NCBI RefSeq assembly: GCF_051020955.1
Contig: NW_027476379.1
Location: 124,001-188,000, forward strand
Origin: Megalopta genalis
Taxonomy: Eukaryota; Arthropoda; Insecta; Hymenoptera; Halictidae
Length of the DNA stretch: 64,000 bases
Direction: 5' to 3'
Position 1 is the first letter of the stretch. Each line of letters begins with the position of its first letter. This document shows, in pieces, positions 28,943-40,500 of this stretch. Under the pieces are notes generated by a model, which was given only the letters and a program-made list of their open reading frames with translations, was not told where the DNA came from and did not search any database. Position numbers and translations under genes: made by a program.

Positions 28943-30689
28943 GGTTTAGCTTCAAATCCATGCGAAAAAAATGATTTAGAATCAGATACTTGCGATAAAA
29001 GTGATATAGCTTCAAGTGCGGGTGAAACAAACGAATTAGCTTCAAATCCATGCGAAACACATGATTTAGCTGCAAATCAAAGCGATGTAGAAGGTTTAGC
29101 TTCAAATCCATGCGAAACAAATGATTTACCTTCAGATACTTGCGATATAAGTGATATAGTTTCAAGTGCAGACGAAACAAACGAGTTGGCTTCAAATCCA
29201 TGCGAAACACATGATTTAGCTGCAAATCAATGCGATGTTGAAGGTTTAGCTTCAAATCTATGCGAATCAAATGATTTAGCTTTAGATACTTGCGATATGA
29301 GTGATATAGTTTCAAATGCAGGGGAAACAAACGAGTTAGCTTCAAATCCATGCGAATCAAATGATTTAGCTTCAAACAGATGGGATATGAGTGATATAGC
29401 TTCAAATGCGGACGAAACAAACGAGTCAGCTTCAAATCAATGCGAAAGTAGAAGGTTTAGCTTCAAATCCATGCGAAAAAAATGATTTAGCAACAGATAT
29501 TTGCGATATAAGTGATATAGTTTCAAATGCAGACGAAACAAACGAGTTAGCTTCAAATCCATGCGAAACACATGATTTAGCTGCATATCAATGCGATGTT
29601 GAAGGTTTAGCTGCAAATTCATGCGGAACAAATGATTTAGCTTCAGATACTTGCGATATAAGTGATATAGCATCAAATGCACTCGAAAAGAACGAGTTAG
29701 CTTCAAATAGATGTGAAACACATGATTTAGCTGCAAATCAATGCGATGTAGAAGGTTTAGCATCAAATCCATGCGAAACAAATGATTTAGCTTCAGATAC
29801 TTGCAATATAAGTGATACAGCTTCAAATGCAGGCGAAAAGAACGAGTTAGCTTCAAATCCATGCGACCAAATGATTTAGCTTCAAACAGTTGGGATATAA
29901 GTGATATAGCTTCAAATGCGGACGAAACAAACGAGTCAACTTCAAATCAACGCGAAAGTAGAAGGTTTAGCTTCAAATCCATGCGAAACAAATGATTTAG
30001 CATCAGATACTTGCGATATAAGTTATATATCTTGAAATGCAGGGGAAACAAACGAGTTAGATTCAAATCCATGCGAAACACATGATTCAGCTGCAAATCA
30101 ATGCGAAGTTGAAGGTTTAGCTTCAAATCCATGCGAAACAAATGATTTAGCTCCAGATTCTAGCGATACAAGTGATATAGCTTCAAATGCAGATGGAACA
30201 AACGAGTTAGCTTCAAATTCATGCGAAACACATGATTTAGCATCAAATCAATGCGATGTAGAAGGATTAGCTTCAAAACCATGCGAAGCAAATGATTGAG
30301 CTTCAAACACTTGGGATATAGGGGCTATAGCTTCAACTGCAGACGAATCAAACGAGTTAGCTTCAAGTCCATGCGAAACACATGATTTAGCTGCAAATCA
30401 AAGCGATGTAGAAGGTTTAGCTTCAAATCCATGCGAAAAAAATGATTTAGCTTCAGATAATTGCGATATTAGTAATATAGCTTCAAATGCAGATGGAACA
30501 AACGAGTTAGCTTCAAATTCATGAGAAAAAACATGATTTAGCATCAAATCAATGCGATGTAGAAGGATTAGCTTCAAAACCATGCGAAGCAAATGATTGA
30601 GCTTCAAACACTTGGGATATAGGGGCTACAGCTTCAACTGCAGACGAATCAAACGAGTTAGCTTCAAGTCCATGCGAAACACATGATTT

Positions 30690-32490
30690 AGCTGCAAATC
30701 AATGCGATGTTGAAGGTTTAGCGGCAAATTCATGCGAAACAAATGATTTAGCTTCAGATACTTGCGATATAAGTGATATATCCTCAAATGCAGGGGAAAC
30801 AAACGAGTTAGCTTCCAATCCATGCGAAACACATGAACTAGCTTCAAATCAATGCGATGTAGAAGGTTTAGCTTCAAATCCATGCGAAAAAAATGATTTA
30901 GCATCAGATACTTGCGATATAAGTGATATAGTTTCAAATGCAGACGAAACGAACGAGTTAGCTTCAAATCCATGCGAAACACATGAATTAGCTTCAAATC
31001 AATGGGATGTAGAAAGTTTAGCTTCAAATCCATGCGAAAAAAATGATTTAGCATCAGATACTTGCGATATAAGTGATATAGTTTCAAATGCAGACGAAAC
31101 ACACGAGTTAGCTTCAAATCCATGCGAAACACATGATTTAGCTGCAAATCAATGCGATGTTCAAGGTTTAGCTGCAAATTCATGCGAAAAAAATGATTTA
31201 GCTTCAGATACTTGCGATATAAGTGATATAGCCTCAAATGCAGGGGAAACAAACGAGTTAGCTTCCAATCCATGCGAAACACATGAATTAGCTTCAAATC
31301 AATGCGATTTAGAAGGTTTTGCTTCACATCCATGCGAAAAAAATGATTTAGCATCAGATACTTGCGATATAAGTGATATAGTTTCAAATGCAGTCGAAAC
31401 AAACGAGTTAGCTTCAAATCCATGCGAAACACATGAATTAGCTTCAAATCAATGCGATGTAGAAAGTTTAGCTTCAAATCCATGCGAAAAAAATGATTTA
31501 GCATCAGATTCTTGCGATATAAGTGATATAGTTTCAAATGCAGACGAAACAAACGAGTTAGCTTCAAATCCACGCGAAACACATGATATAGCTGCAAATC
31601 AATGCGATGTTCAAGGTTTAGCTGCAAATTCATGCGAAACAAATGATTTAGCTTCAGATACTTGCGATATAAGTGATATAGCCTCAAATGCAGGGGAAAC
31701 AAACGAGTTAGCTTCCAATCAATGCGAAACACATGAATTAGCTTCAAATCAATGCGATTTAGAAGGTTTTGCTTCACATCCATGCGAAAAAAATGATTTA
31801 GCATCAGATACTTGCGATATAAGTGATATAGTTTCAAATGCAGTCGAAACAAACGAGTTAGCTTCAAATCCATGCGAAACACATGAATTAGCTTCAAATC
31901 AATGCGATGTAGAAAGTTTAGCTTCAAATCCATGCGAAAAAAATGATTTAGCATCAGATTCTTGCGATATAAGTGATATAGTTTCAAATGCAGACGAAAC
32001 AAACGAGTTAGCTTCAAATCCACGCGAAACACATGATTTAGCTGCAAATCAATGCGATGTTCAAGGTTTAGCTGCAAATTCATGCGAAACAAATGATTTA
32101 GCTTCAGATACTTGCGATATAAGTGATATAGCCTCAAATGCAGGGGAATCAAACGAGTTAGCTTCCAATCCATGCGAAACACATGAATTAGCTTCAAATC
32201 AATGCGATTTAGAAGGTTTTGCTTCAAATCCATGCGAAAAAAATGATTTAGCATCAGATACTTGCGATATAAGTGAAATAGTTTCAAATGCAGACGAAAC
32301 AAACGAGTTAGCATCAAATCCATGCGAAACACATGATTTAGCTGCAAATCAATGCGATGTTGAAGGTTTAGCTGCAAATTCATGCGGAACAAATGATTTA
32401 GCTTCAGATACTTGCGATATAAATGATATAACTTCAAATGCAGGCGAAACAAACGAGTTAGCTTCTAATCCATGCGAAACTCATGATTTA
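30690..32490 (+). repeat. 450-bp super-order repeat (3 x 150 bp), about four copies
   Basis: Variant monomers recur every 450 bp. The form GATGTTCAAGG (usual GATGTAGAAGG) appears at about 31,156, 31,606 and 32,056, with the related GATGTTGAAGG at about 30,706. Neighbouring variants such as GCTGCAAATTCATGCG keep step. Copies look highly similar, which points to recent amplification of a three-unit block just beside the retrotransposon. Confidence 0.85.
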
Positions 32491-32572
32491 GCTTCAAATC
32501 AATGCGAACTAGATGTGTTAGCTTCAAATCCATGCGAAACAAATGATTTAGCTTCAGATACTTGCGATATAA

Positions 32573-32576
32573 GTGA
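32573..32576. repeat. Target site duplication, left copy (GTGA)
   Basis: GTGA directly precedes the 5' LTR, and the same four bases directly follow the 3' LTR at 37,505-37,508. Both fit the interrupted monomer. Confidence 0.9.
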
Positions 32577-32934
32577 TGTGGCGGCGACAAGCCGGCGCCA
32601 CGTCTCCGCCATGTGTTTAGTTTTAAGGCGTAAGAATGTTTGGACGAATGGGCCGGGCTGCATGCTGTGCGTTAGCGTCGAGCGAATGTCTAGACGATTG
32701 GTTTGAGTGTCGCGTAGAATGAATGCGTCTAGCCAGGACAGAGTGAAAGCGAACCGTGAGAATGAGAAAGAATGATCTGGATGGGATGCATCGGTGAGCG
32801 AATGGTTAGTTCAGTAAGAACCCTCGTCGGGAACGGTACGCGAGCGTCGCGAGTTTAGTTCCGATTGTAAATAAAGATAGTCTAATTGTAACCGGGTTCA
32901 ATTCTCTCTTCCCGTCGCCGATCCCACCTCCTCA
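32577..32934 (+). repeat. 5' LTR (358 bp)
   Basis: It starts TGTGGCGGCG and ends CACCTCCTCA. By eye I find no difference from the 3' copy at 37,147-37,504. A polyadenylation hexamer AATAAA lies at 32,870-32,875. The first 40 bases can fold, because GGCGG near the start is complementary to CCGCC downstream. An open frame beginning in the satellite and running into the LTR is incidental. Confidence 0.95.
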
Positions 32935-32935
32935 T

Positions 32936-32954
32936 TGGTGACCCCGACGTGATC
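32936..32954 (+). promoter_or_regulatory. Primer binding site for tRNA-Trp
   Basis: TGGTGACCCCGACGTGATC lies one base after the 5' LTR. It is complementary to the 3' end of insect tRNA-Trp including CCA, as I recall that tRNA. tRNA-Trp priming is characteristic of CsRn1-group elements. Confidence 0.85.
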
Positions 32955-33068
32955 TAAAGGAAGCGAACGACACGAATTTTTGCAGTCGCATTTCGTTCGT
33001 GGTTTCGTGGCAGTGGATCGGGAATTTTTCGGAAGAGAACACAGACATTCGCACGTTTATTCGGTACG

Positions 33069-33902
33069 ATGGCATCCCCGCCCGTATCGACAGTCAGCCG
33101 CGTCGCGGTGAAAATACCGGAATTTTCACCGACCGACCCCGAGCTGTGGTTCGCGATGGTCGAGGCGAGTTTCGAGACGAGCGGCGTTACGACCGAAAAG
33201 ACGAAGTTCGGGTACGTCCTGGGCGCGCTCAAACCAGAATACGCGGCCGAGGTCCGCGAAATCATCTTGAATCCCCCGGCTGAGCCGTTCACTAGGCTCA
33301 AGACAGAGCTGATAAGGCGGATCGGGGCGTCGCAGGAGCAGAAGACTCGGCGTCTCCTCGAGCACGAGGAGATGGGCGACCGCAAACCGTCGCAGTTCTT
33401 ACGCCACCTGCGGACCTTGGGAGGAGCAGCCGTGTCGAAGGAGATACTGCGTACCTTGTGGTTGGGCCGGCTCCCCGCGAGCATGCAGGTCATCCTGGCG
33501 ACGCAGCGAGACGTCGAGCTCGACCGAGTGGCCGACTTGGCCGACACCATCGCTGACACGATGGGCCCACGCACGCGGGTAGCCGAGGCCTCTGCGGGTC
33601 CCGTCGCACGGCCGTCGAGGGATATGTGCGAAGTTGAGGAACAACTGTGCTCGAAGATGGCACAGCTCACGGCGACGTTTCGGCAGGAGCTCGCAGCAAT
33701 TCGTCGCGAGATAAACTCCGGTCCGCGTTTTTCCCAACGGCGACCATCCACCCCGGGCCGAGCGCGATCGCTATCCCGAGAACGACGAACCGCGCTACGA
33801 GGCGGGAAGTGTTTTTACCACTTCAAGTTCGGCGCGAACGCGTTCCGTTGCGAACACCCATGCAATTGGTCCGCGTCGGGAAACGAGATGGGCAGTCGTT
33901 AA
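33069..33902 (+). CDS. gag: Gag polyprotein of the LTR retrotransposon
   Basis: This 277-residue protein is the structural Gag that packages element RNA in virus-like particles. The start is the first ATG after the primer site. The N-terminal half (about residues 10-170) has the capsid-like pattern seen in insect gypsy Gags: a PEFSPTDPELWF start and a W-x-RLP block. An Arg/Ser-rich linker follows, then a zinc knuckle near residues 248-265 with spacing C-x2-H-x9-C-x3-C, not the usual CCHC. That unusual spacing is a hallmark of the CsRn1 group. The frame ends at TAA 33,900-33,902, just downstream of a -1 slippery heptamer that gives access to pol. No stop or shift breaks it, so Gag looks intact. 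Confidence 0.9.
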   Translation: MASPPVSTVSRVAVKIPEFSPTDPELWFAMVEASFETSGVTTEKTKFGYVLGALKPEYAAEVREIILNPPAEPFTRLKTELIRRIGASQEQKTRRLLEHEEMGDRKPSQFLRHLRTLGGAAVSKEILRTLWLGRLPASMQVILATQRDVELDRVADLADTIADTMGPRTRVAEASAGPVARPSRDMCEVEEQLCSKMAQLTATFRQELAAIRREINSGPRFSQRRPSTPGRARSLSRERRTALRGGKCFYHFKFGANAFRCEHPCNWSASGNEMGSR

Positions 33903-33937
33903 TGACGGCCAGCGACCACTGCCCACCATCGCGCCGT
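33878..33937 (+). promoter_or_regulatory. Programmed -1 frameshift signal between gag and pol
   Basis: The heptamer GGGAAAC (33,878-33,884) is phased with gag as G GGA AAC, the canonical X XXY YYZ form. Sixteen bases before the gag stop, a -1 slip enters exactly the pol frame. After a 4-base spacer, TGGGCAGT (33,889-33,896) pairs with ACTGCCCA (33,918-33,925) in a perfect 8-bp stem. ACGGC in the loop (33,905-33,909) can pair with GCCGT (33,933-33,937), so an H-type pseudoknot is possible. Confidence 0.85.
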
Positions 33938-34980
33938 TTGTTCGTCACCGATCGAGTAACGAGAACGCAGTTTTTAATCGACACCGGTGCCGATCTCTGC
34001 GTTTTTCCTCGATCGAAAACTCGCGGGTTCCGCGAACGCGCATCTTACGTTTTATATGCGGCGAACGGGTCGGAAATTGCCACATACGGGACGGTTATGC
34101 TGAGCCTCGACTTCGGGCTCCGTCGCGTTTTCGTATGGCGTTTCGTGGTGGCCGACGTGTCAAAGCCGATTATAGGCGTAGATTTCCTCGCGCATTACGA
34201 ACTATTGGTGGGCGTCGGAAAGTGCAAACTTTTAGACCAGGTGACGTCGATGACGGTGCCAGGGCGCTCAGTGCGCGAGTGCGGGCCATCGGCGCCCTCG
34301 GTGAAGACAATTTTCGGTGATTCGAAATTCCACGAATTACTGCAACGTTTCCCGAACATTACGCGACCAGTGGGGACACCCGTGCAAGTGCAACATGAAA
34401 CGGTGCACTACATCCGCACAACGCCGGGTCCGTCTGTGGCTTGTAGGCCCCGGCGTCTCGCGCCGGATCGTTTGAGGCACGCGCGACAAGAATTCGAGAC
34501 GATGATGCGTCTCGGCATCGCGCGACCGTCGGAAAGTGCGTGGTCATCGCCTCTCCATATGGTGCCCAAAAAAGAACAGGACGCTTGGCGACCGTGCGGG
34601 GATTACCGAGCTTTAAATGCGCGCACGGTGCCGGATAGGTACCCCGTGAAGCACATCGAGGACTTTTCTCACGCGCTTCACGGGAAGACGGTGTTCTCCA
34701 CAATAGATCTGGCGCGCGCGTATAACCAGATTCCAGTGGCCACAGAGGACATCGCCAAAACCGCGATAACCACCCCTTTCGGACTATTCGAGTTCCCCTG
34801 TATGTCGTTCGGATTGCGAAACACGGCACAAACGTTTCAACGTTTCATCGACGAGGTGCTGCGCGGCTTGGATTTTGTGTACGCGTACATCGACGACATA
34901 CTGGTGGCATCGTCGACAGAAGAGGAGCACTTGCGCCACTTGGAGGAAGTTTTTTCACGCCTCGACAAGTACGGCGTGAC
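33884..34980 (+). pseudogene. pol: Pol, first part: aspartic protease and reverse transcriptase up to the frameshift
   Basis: This is read in the -1 frame after Gag. The retropepsin domain shows the active-site motif DTGAD at 33,980-33,994 and a later IIGVDFL flap-distal motif. The RT domain follows a linker. It shows the SPLHMVPKK and WRPCGDYRALN motifs, FSTIDLARAYNQIP with a catalytic Asp, FGLFEFPCMSFGL, and YIDD at 34,886-34,897 with the other two catalytic Asp residues. Shortly after YIDD, at about 34,978-34,983, homology leaves this frame and continues in another after the loss of one base. The open frame runs on to 35,122 as out-of-frame text. Catalytic residues up to this point look intact, so the lesion may be recent or an assembly error. 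Confidence 0.88.
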
Positions 34981-37119
34981 CTCAACGGGGCGAAATGCAT
35001 TTTCGGCCAGGCGCAGGTTAAATTCCTGGGGTTCACCGTATCGTCCAAAGGCACCAGCCCGTTGGAATCAAAGGTGGAGGCGATCACCAACTACCCCCAA
35101 CCGACCACCGCAAAACGGCTGAGGCAGTTCCTGGGTATGCTAAATTTCTATAGGCGTTTCATGCCCAAGGCTGCGCAGATACAAGCGCCCCTCAATAACC
35201 TACTGCACGACGGCATCAAGGGTAACGCCAAGTTGGCGTGGACCGAGGAAGCTACCGCGGCTTTCGCCGAGGCGAAGGACAGTTTGAGGCAGGCGGCGTT
35301 ATTGTCGCATCCGAGGGACGACGCGCCACTCGCCTTGTTCTGCGACGCGTCCGATTTTGCTGCAGGTGCGGCACTGCAGCAGCGGGTCGGAAAGGATTGG
35401 CAGCCGGTGGCTTTCTTCTCCAGGAAGCTCAGCGCTGTCGAGCGGAATTACGGCGCGTACGGCCGGGAAATGTTGGCCATTTACTCGGCAATCAAGCATT
35501 TCCGACACATGGTGGAGGGGCGAACATTCACCATCTACACGGACCACAAACCGTTGACCTTCGCCTTCCAACAAAAGCCCGAGAAATGTTCTCCCAGGCA
35601 ATTTAGATACCTGGATTTCATCGGGCAGTTGACCACCGACATCCGCCACATCGCCGGGAAGGACAACGTCGTCGCCGACGCGCTATCCAGGTTGGAAGAA
35701 GTGGTAGAGTCTTTCAGCTACACCGATTTGGCGGAGTCTCAGCAGCGCGACGCGGAACTGCAGGCGTACATGGGCGGGAAAATAAAAAACAATTTACGTC
35801 TAAAACGGATACGCCCGCCCGATTCGAACACTGAAGTGATCTGTGACGTGTCTACCGGGATTGCGCGACCTTTCGTCACGGGACAATTCAGGCGAGCCGC
35901 ATTCGACTCGATGCACCGCTTGGCGCATCCAGGTGTTAAAGCAACGGTGAGACTCGTGACGGAACGATATGTGTGGCCGTCCGTTAAAGCCGATTGCCGG
36001 AGTTGGGCTCGCGGTTGCGTTCCGTGCCAGCGCGCCAAAATAAACAAGCACGTTTTCGCGCCGCCGGGAAGTTTAGACGCGCCGACCGGAAGATTCGAGC
36101 ACGTGCACATAGACATTGTAGTTCTTCCGGTCTCAGAGGGGTTCAGGTACTGTTTAACCTGCGTCGACCGTTTTACGCGCTGGCCCGAGGCTTTCCCAAT
36201 TCGGGATCAAGAAGCTTCGACCGTGGCACGCGCCTTTTACGAGGGTTGGATTTCACGGTTCGGAACCCAGTTGCGCGTGACGACCGACAAGGGTCGACAA
36301 TTCGAGTCGCGCTTGTTTCAGGCATTGTCACAGCTAACAGGTGCAGCCCACTGGCGGACAACGGCCTATCACCCGGCGGCAAACGGAATGGTGGAGAGAT
36401 TCCACCGCCAATTTAAGGCAGCAATCCGTTGCCAGCAAAACGTCAGCTGGACAAAGGTTCTTCCCACCATCTTGCTGGGCATCCGCGCAGCCTGGAGGGA
36501 GGACTTACAATCCACCGCAGCTGAGCTGGTCTACGGCGAGACACTGCGCCTACCAGGGGAATTCCTGGTCCCACAGAGAGCGGAGTCGCTGCCGCTGCCA
36601 GGGGATTTTGTCGCGGGATTACGAAAGCATTTCGCGACCCTCGCCCCAACGCCTGGCAGCAATCACTCGACGAAACGAGTTTTCGTTTTCAAGGACCTCG
36701 CCACGGCAGAGCATGTGTTCGTGCGGAAAGACGCCGTGCGAGGAATCCTCCAGCCGCCATACGACGGCCCATACAGGGTCCTCGAGCGAGGGGACCGGAC
36801 TTACTCCCTCAGTATCCGGGACAAGGCGGTTACAGTGACCATAGATCACCTAAAGCCGGCGTACTTGCTGGCTACAGATCCAGCACCGCCGACGATACCA
36901 GGGGCAACACAGCCAGCGTTACCTGGAGAGTCCGAGGGGCCACCAACACCACCATCACCACCCAATCCGAGCGAGTTTAAGGGGCAGCCGCCCCAACCAT
37001 CGCCACCATCTCGGGGTCCGGCGGTGCCGCCCCCCATAGTAGTACCACCAGGTGCGGGTTTACGCACCACACGGTCCGGAAGAAGAGTGCGTTTCCCGGA
37101 CCGATTGCAAGTTTCGTGA
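34981..37119 (+). pseudogene. pol: Pol, second part: RT thumb, RNase H, integrase
   Basis: This continues pol in the frame reached after the one-base shift. RT end motifs come first, such as FLGMLNFYRRF. RNase H follows with FCDASDFAAG, an EMLAIYSAI block with the catalytic Glu, and TDHKPL. The integrase has an H-x3-H (HRLAHPG) and C-x2-C (CVPC) zinc domain, then a DDE core: HIDIVVLP, VTTDKGRQFES and the final Glu in NGMVERFHRQ. A Pro-rich tail with repeated PPTPPSPP-like text ends at TGA 37,117-37,119, followed closely by the polypurine tract. I see no further break. The integrase second-Asp motif reads TDKGRQF where gypsy elements usually have TDQGxQF. Confidence 0.88.
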
Positions 37120-37133
37120 TCGAGTCAATCACT

Positions 37134-37146
37134 GGCGGGGGGGTGA
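37134..37146 (+). promoter_or_regulatory. Polypurine tract
   Basis: GGCGGGGGGGTGA lies directly before the 3' LTR, where plus-strand synthesis of the retrotransposon is primed. One C interrupts the purines. Confidence 0.75.
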
Positions 37147-37504
37147 TGTGGCGGCGACAAGCCGGCGCCACGTCTCCGCCATGTGTTTAGTTTTAAGGCG
37201 TAAGAATGTTTGGACGAATGGGCCGGGCTGCATGCTGTGCGTTAGCGTCGAGCGAATGTCTAGACGATTGGTTTGAGTGTCGCGTAGAATGAATGCGTCT
37301 AGCCAGGACAGAGTGAAAGCGAACCGTGAGAATGAGAAAGAATGATCTGGATGGGATGCATCGGTGAGCGAATGGTTAGTTCAGTAAGAACCCTCGTCGG
37401 GAACGGTACGCGAGCGTCGCGAGTTTAGTTCCGATTGTAAATAAAGATAGTCTAATTGTAACCGGGTTCAATTCTCTCTTCCCGTCGCCGATCCCACCTC
37501 CTCA
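37147..37504 (+). repeat. 3' LTR (358 bp)
   Basis: Same length and, by eye, the same sequence as the 5' LTR. It is followed by the target duplication GTGA at 37,505-37,508 and then by satellite monomers that resume in the interrupted phase. Confidence 0.95.
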
Positions 37505-40500
37505 GTGATATAGCCTCAAATGCAGGGGAAACAAACGAGTTAGCTTCAAATCCATGCGAAACACATGAATTAGCTTCAAATCAATGCGAAAAACATGATT
37601 TAGCAGTAAAGCATTGCGATGTAGAAGGTTTAGCTTCAAATCCATGCGAAACCAATGATTTAGCTTGAGATACTAGCGATATAAGTGACATAGCTTCAAA
37701 TGCAGACGAAACAAACGTGTTAGCTTCAAATCCATGATGAACACATGATTTAGCTGCAAATCAATGCAATATAGAAGGTATAGCTTCAAATCCAAGCGAA
37801 ACAAATGATTCAGCATCAGATACTTGCGATATATGTGATATAGCTTCAAATGCAGACGGAACAAACGAGTTAGCTTCAAATCCATGAAAAACAAATGATT
37901 TAGCTTCAGATACTAGCGACATAAGTGATATAGCTTAAAATGCAGAAGAAACAAACGAGTTAGCTTCAAATCCAAGCGATACACATGATTTAGCTGCAAA
38001 TCAATGCTATGTAGATGGTTTAACTTCAAATCCATGCGACACAAATGATTTAGATTTAGATAGTTGCGATATAAGTGGTATAGCTTCAATTATAGGTGAA
38101 ACAAACGAGTTAGCTTCAAATCCATGCAAAAAACATGATTAAACTTGAAATCAATGCTATGTGGAAGGTTTAGATTCAAATGCAGGCGAAACAAACGAGT
38201 TAGCTTTAAATCCAAGCAAAACACATGATTTAGCTTCAAATCAATGCGATGTAGAAGGATTAGCTTCAAATCCATGCGAAACACATGATTTAGCCGCAAA
38301 TCAATGCGATGTAAAAGGTTTAGCTTCAAATCCATGCGAAACCAATGATTTAGCTTGAGATACTAGCGATATAAGTGATATAGCTTAAAATGCAGACAAA
38401 ACAAACGAGTTAGCTTCAAATCCATGCGAAACACATGATTTAGCAGCAAATCAATGCGATGTAAAAGGTTTAGCTTCAAATCCATGCGAAACCAATGATT
38501 TAGCTTCAGATACTTGCGATATAAGTCAAATGGCTTCAAATGCAGACGAAACAAACGAGTTAGCACAAAATCCATGCGAAACACATGATTTAGCAGCAAA
38601 TAAATGCGATGTAGAAGGTTTAGCTTCAAATCCATGCGAAACCAATGATTTAGCTTGAGATACTAGCGATATAAGTGATATAGCTTAAAATGCAGACAAA
38701 TCAAACGAGTTAGCTTCATATCCAAGCCAAACACTTGATTTAGCTTCAAATCAATGCGAAGTAGAAGGCTTAGCTTCAAATCCATGCGACACAAATGATT
38801 TAGGTTCAGATACTTGCGATATAAGTGATGTGGATTCAATTGCAGACGAAACAAACGAGTTAGCTTCAAATCCATGCGAAACACCCGATTTAGCAGCAAA
38901 TCAAAGCGATGTAGAAGGTTTAGCTTCAAATCCATGCGAAACAAATGATTTACCTTCAAATACTTGCGATATAAGTGACATAGATTCAAATGCAGACGAA
39001 ACAAACGTGTTAGCTTCAAATCCATGCGGAACACATGATTTAGCTGCAAATCAATGCGATGTAGAAGGTTTAGCATCAAATCCATGCGAAACCAATGGTT
39101 TAGCTTGAGATACTAGCGATATAAGTGACAAAGCTTCAAATGCAGACGAAACAAACGAGTTAGCTTTAAATCTTGCGAAACACCCGATCTAGCAGCAAAT
39201 CAATGCGATGTAGAAGGTTTAGCTTCAAATCCATGCGAAACCAATGATTTTGCTTCAGATACTTGCGATATAAGTGACATAGCTTCTAAAACAGACGAAA
39301 CAAACGAGTTTGCTTCAAATCCATGCGAAACACCCGATTTAGCAGCAAATCAATGCGATGTAGAAGGTGTAGCTTCAAATCCATGCGAAACACATAATTT
39401 AGCAGCAAATCAATGCGATGTAAAAGGTTTAGCTTCAAATCCATGCGATACCAATGATTTAGCTTCAGATACTTGCGATATAAGTCAAATGGCTTCAAAT
39501 GCAGACGAAACAAACGAGTTAGCACAAAATCCATGCGAAACACATGATTTAGCAGCAAATAAATGCGATGTAGAAGGTTTAGCTTCAAATCCATGCGAAA
39601 CCAATGATTTAGCTTGAGATACTAGCGATATAAGTGATATAGCTTAAAATGCAGACAAATAAAACGAGTTAGCTTCATATCCAAGCCAAACACTTGATTT
39701 AGCTTCAAATCAATGCGAAGTAGAAGGCTTAGCTTCAAATCCATGCGACACAAATGATTTAGCATCAGATACATGCGATATAAGTGATATAGCTTCAAAT
39801 GCAGGAGAAACAGACGAGTTAGCTCCAAATCTATGCTAAACAAATGATTTAGCTTCAAGTCCATGCGAAGTAGAAGGCTTAGCTTCAAATCCATGCGAAA
39901 CAAACGATTTAGGTTCAGATACTTGCGATATAAGTGATATAGCTTCAAATGAGGACGAAACAAACGAGTTAGCTTCAAATCAATGCGATTCACATGATTT
40001 AGCAGCAAATCAATGCGATGTAGAAGGTTTAGCTTCAAATCCATGCGAGACAAATGCTTTAGCTTCAGACACTTGGGATATTAGTGATATAGCTTCAAAT
40101 GCAGTCGAAACAAACGAGTTAGCTTCAAATCCATGCGATGCACAAGATTCAGCTACAAACAATGCGATGTAGAAGGTTTAGCTTCAAATCCAAGCGACAC
40201 AAATGGTTTGGTGTCAAATACTTGCGATATAAATGATATAACTTGAAATGCAGGCGAAACAAACGAGTTAGCTTCTCATCCATGCGAAACTCATGATTTA
40301 GCTTCAAATCAATGCGAACTAGATGTCTTAGCTTCAAATCCATGCGAAACAAATGATTTAGCTTCAGATACTTGCGATATAAGTTATATAGCATCAAATG
40401 CAGGCGAAACGAACTAGTTGGCTGCAAATCCGTGCGAAACACATGATTTAGCTTCAAAACTATGCGATGTAGAAGGTTTAGCTTCAAATCCATGCGAAAC

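Larger units (their letters stand above)
28931..32576 (+). repeat. Satellite array block C, left part, forward orientation
   Basis: Forward 30-bp monomers in the 150-bp order continue up to the retrotransposon insertion point. The last four bases, GTGA (32,573-32,576), are the duplicated target and belong to the monomer text ATAAGTGATAT. The longest open frame of the satellite (608 codons, minus strand, 30,626-32,452) lies here. It is made of tandem decapeptide repeats in an antisense frame and has no other sign of being a gene. Confidence 0.92.
32577..37504 (+). mobile_element. Ty3/gypsy LTR retrotransposon, CsRn1-type, nearly complete
   Basis: The element is 4,928 bp long with two 358-bp LTRs beginning TGTGG and ending CTCA, flanked by a 4-bp GTGA duplication. 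Order is LTR, tRNA-Trp primer site, gag, pol (protease, RT, RNase H, integrase), G-rich polypurine tract, LTR. Integrase after RNase H places it in Ty3/gypsy. The tRNA-Trp primer and the C-x2-H-x9-C-x3-C Gag knuckle are known marks of the CsRn1 group. There is no env gene. LTRs that look identical imply a young insertion, yet pol carries a single-base frameshift at about 34,980. GC content is plainly higher than in the surrounding AT-rich satellite. Confidence 0.95.

Noticed and set aside
32515..32706. Open frame running from satellite into the 5' LTR (and its twin in the 3' LTR)
   Set aside because: It crosses the insertion boundary, so it arose by chance. The LTR part is non-coding.
32954..33751. 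Long minus-strand frame opposite gag
   Set aside because: It is a shadow of the GC-rich gag gene. Gag has the zinc knuckle and frameshift signal and this frame has no recognisable content.
34970..34990. Programmed frameshift inside RT
   Set aside because: There is no slippery heptamer, and the site lies within a conserved domain. A one-base deletion or sequencing error is simpler.
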